From Lentzea albidocapillata subsp. violacea (GTDB lineage: Bacteria > Actinomycetota > Actinomycetes > Mycobacteriales > Pseudonocardiaceae), in contig NZ_FNET01000012.1 in NCBI RefSeq assembly GCF_900100275.1, forward strand, positions 62,001 through 126,000: a stretch of 64,000 bases of DNA. Reading direction: 5' to 3'. The translations under genes were made by a program, and so were the position numbers. Under the pieces are notes generated by a model. The model worked only from the letters and a program-made list of their open reading frames with translations. It made no database searches and was not told the DNA's origin. Shown here piece after piece: positions 62,246-64,000 of the stretch. Position 1 is the stretch's first letter, and each line of letters begins with the position of its first letter.

Positions 62246-62853
62246 CCAGCGGCGACGAGGCCATCCGCCTGGCCGAGGAACGAGCAGCCGCCACGAGGGC
62301 GCGCAACCTCCCCCAGTTCGACGACATGCCCGTCCCGGGCGACACGGCGAACCTGCGCGAGGGCGCGAACCTGCACGACGCTCTCCTGGGCGTCCTCCCG
62401 CTGGTGGGCGTGTGGCGAGGCGAGGGCGAGATCGTCTACCCGACGATCGACGGCCCGTTCCGCTTCGGCCAGCAGATCACGTTCGCCCACGACGGCCGGC
62501 CGTTCCTCGTCTACGAGGCGAGGTCGTGGCTGCTGAACGAGGCCGGCGAGGTCATCCGCCCGGCGGCGAGAGAACAGGGCTTCTGGCGTCCGCAGGAAGA
62601 CGACACGATCGAGTTCCTGCTGACGCACAACACGGGCATCGTCGAGCTGTACTACGGCAAGGTGCGCACGCAGACTTCCTGGGAGTTCGAGACGGACGCG
62701 GTCATCCGCTCCGCCACGGCCAAGGATGTCAAGGCCTCGCAGCGCCTGTACGGCGTGGTGAACGGCGACCTCGCGTATGTCGAGGAGCGCGCCATGATGG
62801 GCCAGGACATGCAGCCGCACGCGTCGGCGCACCTGAAGCGCGTCGTCGGCTAG
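62242..62853 (+). CDS. nitrobindin/FABP-like haem-binding beta-barrel
   Basis: 203 residues from ATG 62242. A helical lead is followed by a ten-strand barrel with the nitrobindin signature GVWRGEGEIVYP near residue 60 and FGQQITFAHDGRPFLVYEAR. A His near the C-terminus (MQPHASAHLKRV) is the likely haem ligand. Orthologue of Rv0813c by position. Nitrobindins bind haem and act on NO or peroxynitrite. Confidence 0.88.
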   Translation: MTSGDEAIRLAEERAAATRARNLPQFDDMPVPGDTANLREGANLHDALLGVLPLVGVWRGEGEIVYPTIDGPFRFGQQITFAHDGRPFLVYEARSWLLNEAGEVIRPAAREQGFWRPQEDDTIEFLLTHNTGIVELYYGKVRTQTSWEFETDAVIRSATAKDVKASQRLYGVVNGDLAYVEERAMMGQDMQPHASAHLKRVVG

Positions 62854-62856
62854 CTC

Positions 62857-63483
62857 GGATCGTTGGATCGTTGGATCGTTGAACAATCCTCCGTGAGCGC
62901 CGCAGGATCGTTGAACAATCCAGCGATCGGCTTGTCGGATCGTTCAACAATCCAACGACAGCGCCGGACATTCCCCGATACCTGAGCCGCCGACCGCGGC
63001 CAGCGGATCGGGCCCCGGCCGATCGCGCCCGCCGGATGCCGAACCGCGGGTCTGCCGACTGCCGGCCTGCCGACTGCGGGGCCTGCGGATCGCGGGCCCG
63101 CGGATTGGATTGACGGATCGCGAGCCTGCTGACGCGGCGTCTTGGATCGCGGCTTGTCGGATCGCGACTTGTCGATCGCGAGCCTGCTGGATCGTTCAAT
63201 GATCCAACAACAGCACTGTACCTTCCCTGGCACCTGGGTCGCCGGATCGCGGCCCTGCGGATTGCGCCCTGCCCTGATCGCGCCTGCCGGATGCCGGCCG
63301 AAGCCAGCCGGACCGCGGGCCCTGCCGTAGCGGATTGCCGGACCCCGGCCTGCGGAATCGCGGGCCCGCCAGATCGTGGCCTGCCAGACTGCCCGCCGGT
63401 CAGGCAGGCCCGCCGGGCCGCACGCCGCCGGATCGGATTGCCGGATTGTTGAACAATTCGCGTGTCGGATTGTTCAACAATCC
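62857..63483. repeat. repeat-rich region with six GGATnGTTnAACAATCC palindromes
   Basis: Three tandem GGATCGTT units (62857-62880) lead into palindromes at 62873-62889, 62905-62921, 62937-62953, 63189-63205 (degenerate), 63443-63459 and 63467-63483. The gaps are filled with imperfect GGATCGCGGGCCTGC-like units. Sequence after copies three and four is alignable (TCCAACGACAGCGCC against TCCAACAACAGCACT), pointing to segmental duplication. No gene is supported here. The last palindrome lies 25 bases before the pxpB start, as expected for a GntR/FCD-type operator. Confidence 0.75.
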
Positions 63484-63507
63484 AACGATTCCCCGTAACA
63501 TGGGTCC

Positions 63508-64000
63508 ATGCTGCTGCGGCGCTGCGGAACCGACGCGCTCCTCATCGAGGTCGACTCACTGAGCGAGGTCGCGGCCGTCCGAGCAGCCCTCGAAAACCTC
63601 GACGGCATCGAGGAGCTGGTCCCAGCCGCACGAACAGTCCTGGTCAAGGGCGCGCTGACCCAGGTCAGGGACGCGCTGAAAACCATCGACCTGACCAAGA
63701 CCCCCGCAAAACACTCACGCGAGATCACCATCCCCGTCATCTACGACGGCCCGGACCTCGCCCTCGTCGCCGAAACAGCCGGCAGCACCCCGGACGAGGT
63801 AGTGCGGCTCCACACAACCGCCACCTACGAAGTCGCGTTCTGCGGCTTCGCCCCAGGCTTCGCCTACCTGACCGGCCTCCCGGAAGCACTCCAGCAGCCC
63901 AGGCTCGACTCCCCGCGGACCAAGGTCCCGCAAGGCTCGGTCGGCATCGCGGGCGAGTTCACCGCCGCCTACCCAAGGCCGACACCGGGCGGATGGCGAC
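63508..64000 (+). CDS. pxpB: 5-oxoprolinase subunit B (PxpB/KipI family), 3' partial
   Basis: 164 codons from ATG 63508 to the window end, no stop reached. The family signature AFCGFAPGFAYLTGLP is present (about residues 109-124), with RTKVPQGSVGIAGE after it. PxpB works with PxpA and PxpC to open 5-oxoproline with ATP; pxpC should follow outside the window. A palindrome centred at 63475 covers the promoter region. Confidence 0.88.
   Translation, partial: MLLRRCGTDALLIEVDSLSEVAAVRAALENLDGIEELVPAARTVLVKGALTQVRDALKTIDLTKTPAKHSREITIPVIYDGPDLALVAETAGSTPDEVVRLHTTATYEVAFCGFAPGFAYLTGLPEALQQPRLDSPRTKVPQGSVGIAGEFTAAYPRPTPGGWR

Noticed and set aside
62857-63483. Possible CRISPR array
   Set aside because: The repeats are 17-bp palindromes with irregular spacing (about 32, 32, 252, 254 and 24 bases) and no constant spacer length; no cas genes are present.

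Overview
The window comes from a high-GC actinomycete, most likely of the order Pseudonocardiales (Lentzea, Saccharothrix or Amycolatopsis type). This is inferred from mycothiol synthase, a GlnR-type orphan response regulator, a gamma-butyrolactone-receptor-like TetR protein, an F420-type oxidoreductase, PHO boxes of the actinomycete type, several apparently leaderless starts, and a pSAM2-like integrative element in a tRNA gene. Genus and species cannot be fixed from the sequence alone.

Layout. 1-3.5 kb: a CHAT caspase-like protein (5' end outside the window), a convergent compact subtilase, and a secreted proline-rich protein, followed by a cluster of strong stem-loops. 3.8-7.4 kb: a divergent MocR regulator/YczE membrane protein pair, then a small HTH protein plus ClpN-domain protein divergent from a PP2C-like protein across two palindromic operators. 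7.4-7.7 kb: tRNA-Phe, -Asp and -Glu. 7.9-12.5 kb: a ScbR-like regulator, small proteins, a copper operon (CsoR-type box, CopZ, CopA with an apparent frameshift) and a cold-shock protein. 12.9-23.6 kb: an L,D-transpeptidase, a glutamate-type binding protein, oxidoreductases, and a three-gene membrane operon (NfeD-like, flotillin, giant AAA+ ATPase). 23.8-26.8 kb: a CobW GTPase and two tandem serine hydrolases.

27.1-37.9 kb is an integrated genetic element. It lies in the 3' end of tRNA-Lys and is bounded by perfect 38-bp direct repeats (27112-27149 and 37843-37880). It carries int, xis, a RepSA-like initiator, an FtsK/TraB-like transfer protein, small AICE proteins, a Pra-like activator, an HTH/PLD-like regulator, NUDIX and HD proteins. 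It has been damaged: a foreign integrase fragment sits between rep and tra and removes the rep 5' end and the tra 3' end. Next to the right att site is a lower-GC, three-gene overlapping operon that includes a metallo-beta-lactamase-fold protein. This is the best candidate here for an undescribed, possibly defensive, system.

38-43.9 kb is ordinary accessory chromosome (DHA2 efflux pump, serine hydrolase, medium-chain dehydrogenase, small membrane proteins, DUF4241 protein). 44-62.9 kb is an old conserved block whose order matches the Mycobacterium tuberculosis Rv0813c-Rv0823c neighbourhood as I recall it (dusB, LCP, phoU, pst, mshD, glnR, lmeA, thiX, cysA, sseC, nitrobindin). Here it includes a full pstSCAB operon with PHO boxes and a Cys-rich leader peptide ahead of the sulfur genes. 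The window ends in a repeat-rich intergenic region with six copies of a palindrome, the last just upstream of a 5-oxoprolinase subunit B gene that runs off the end.
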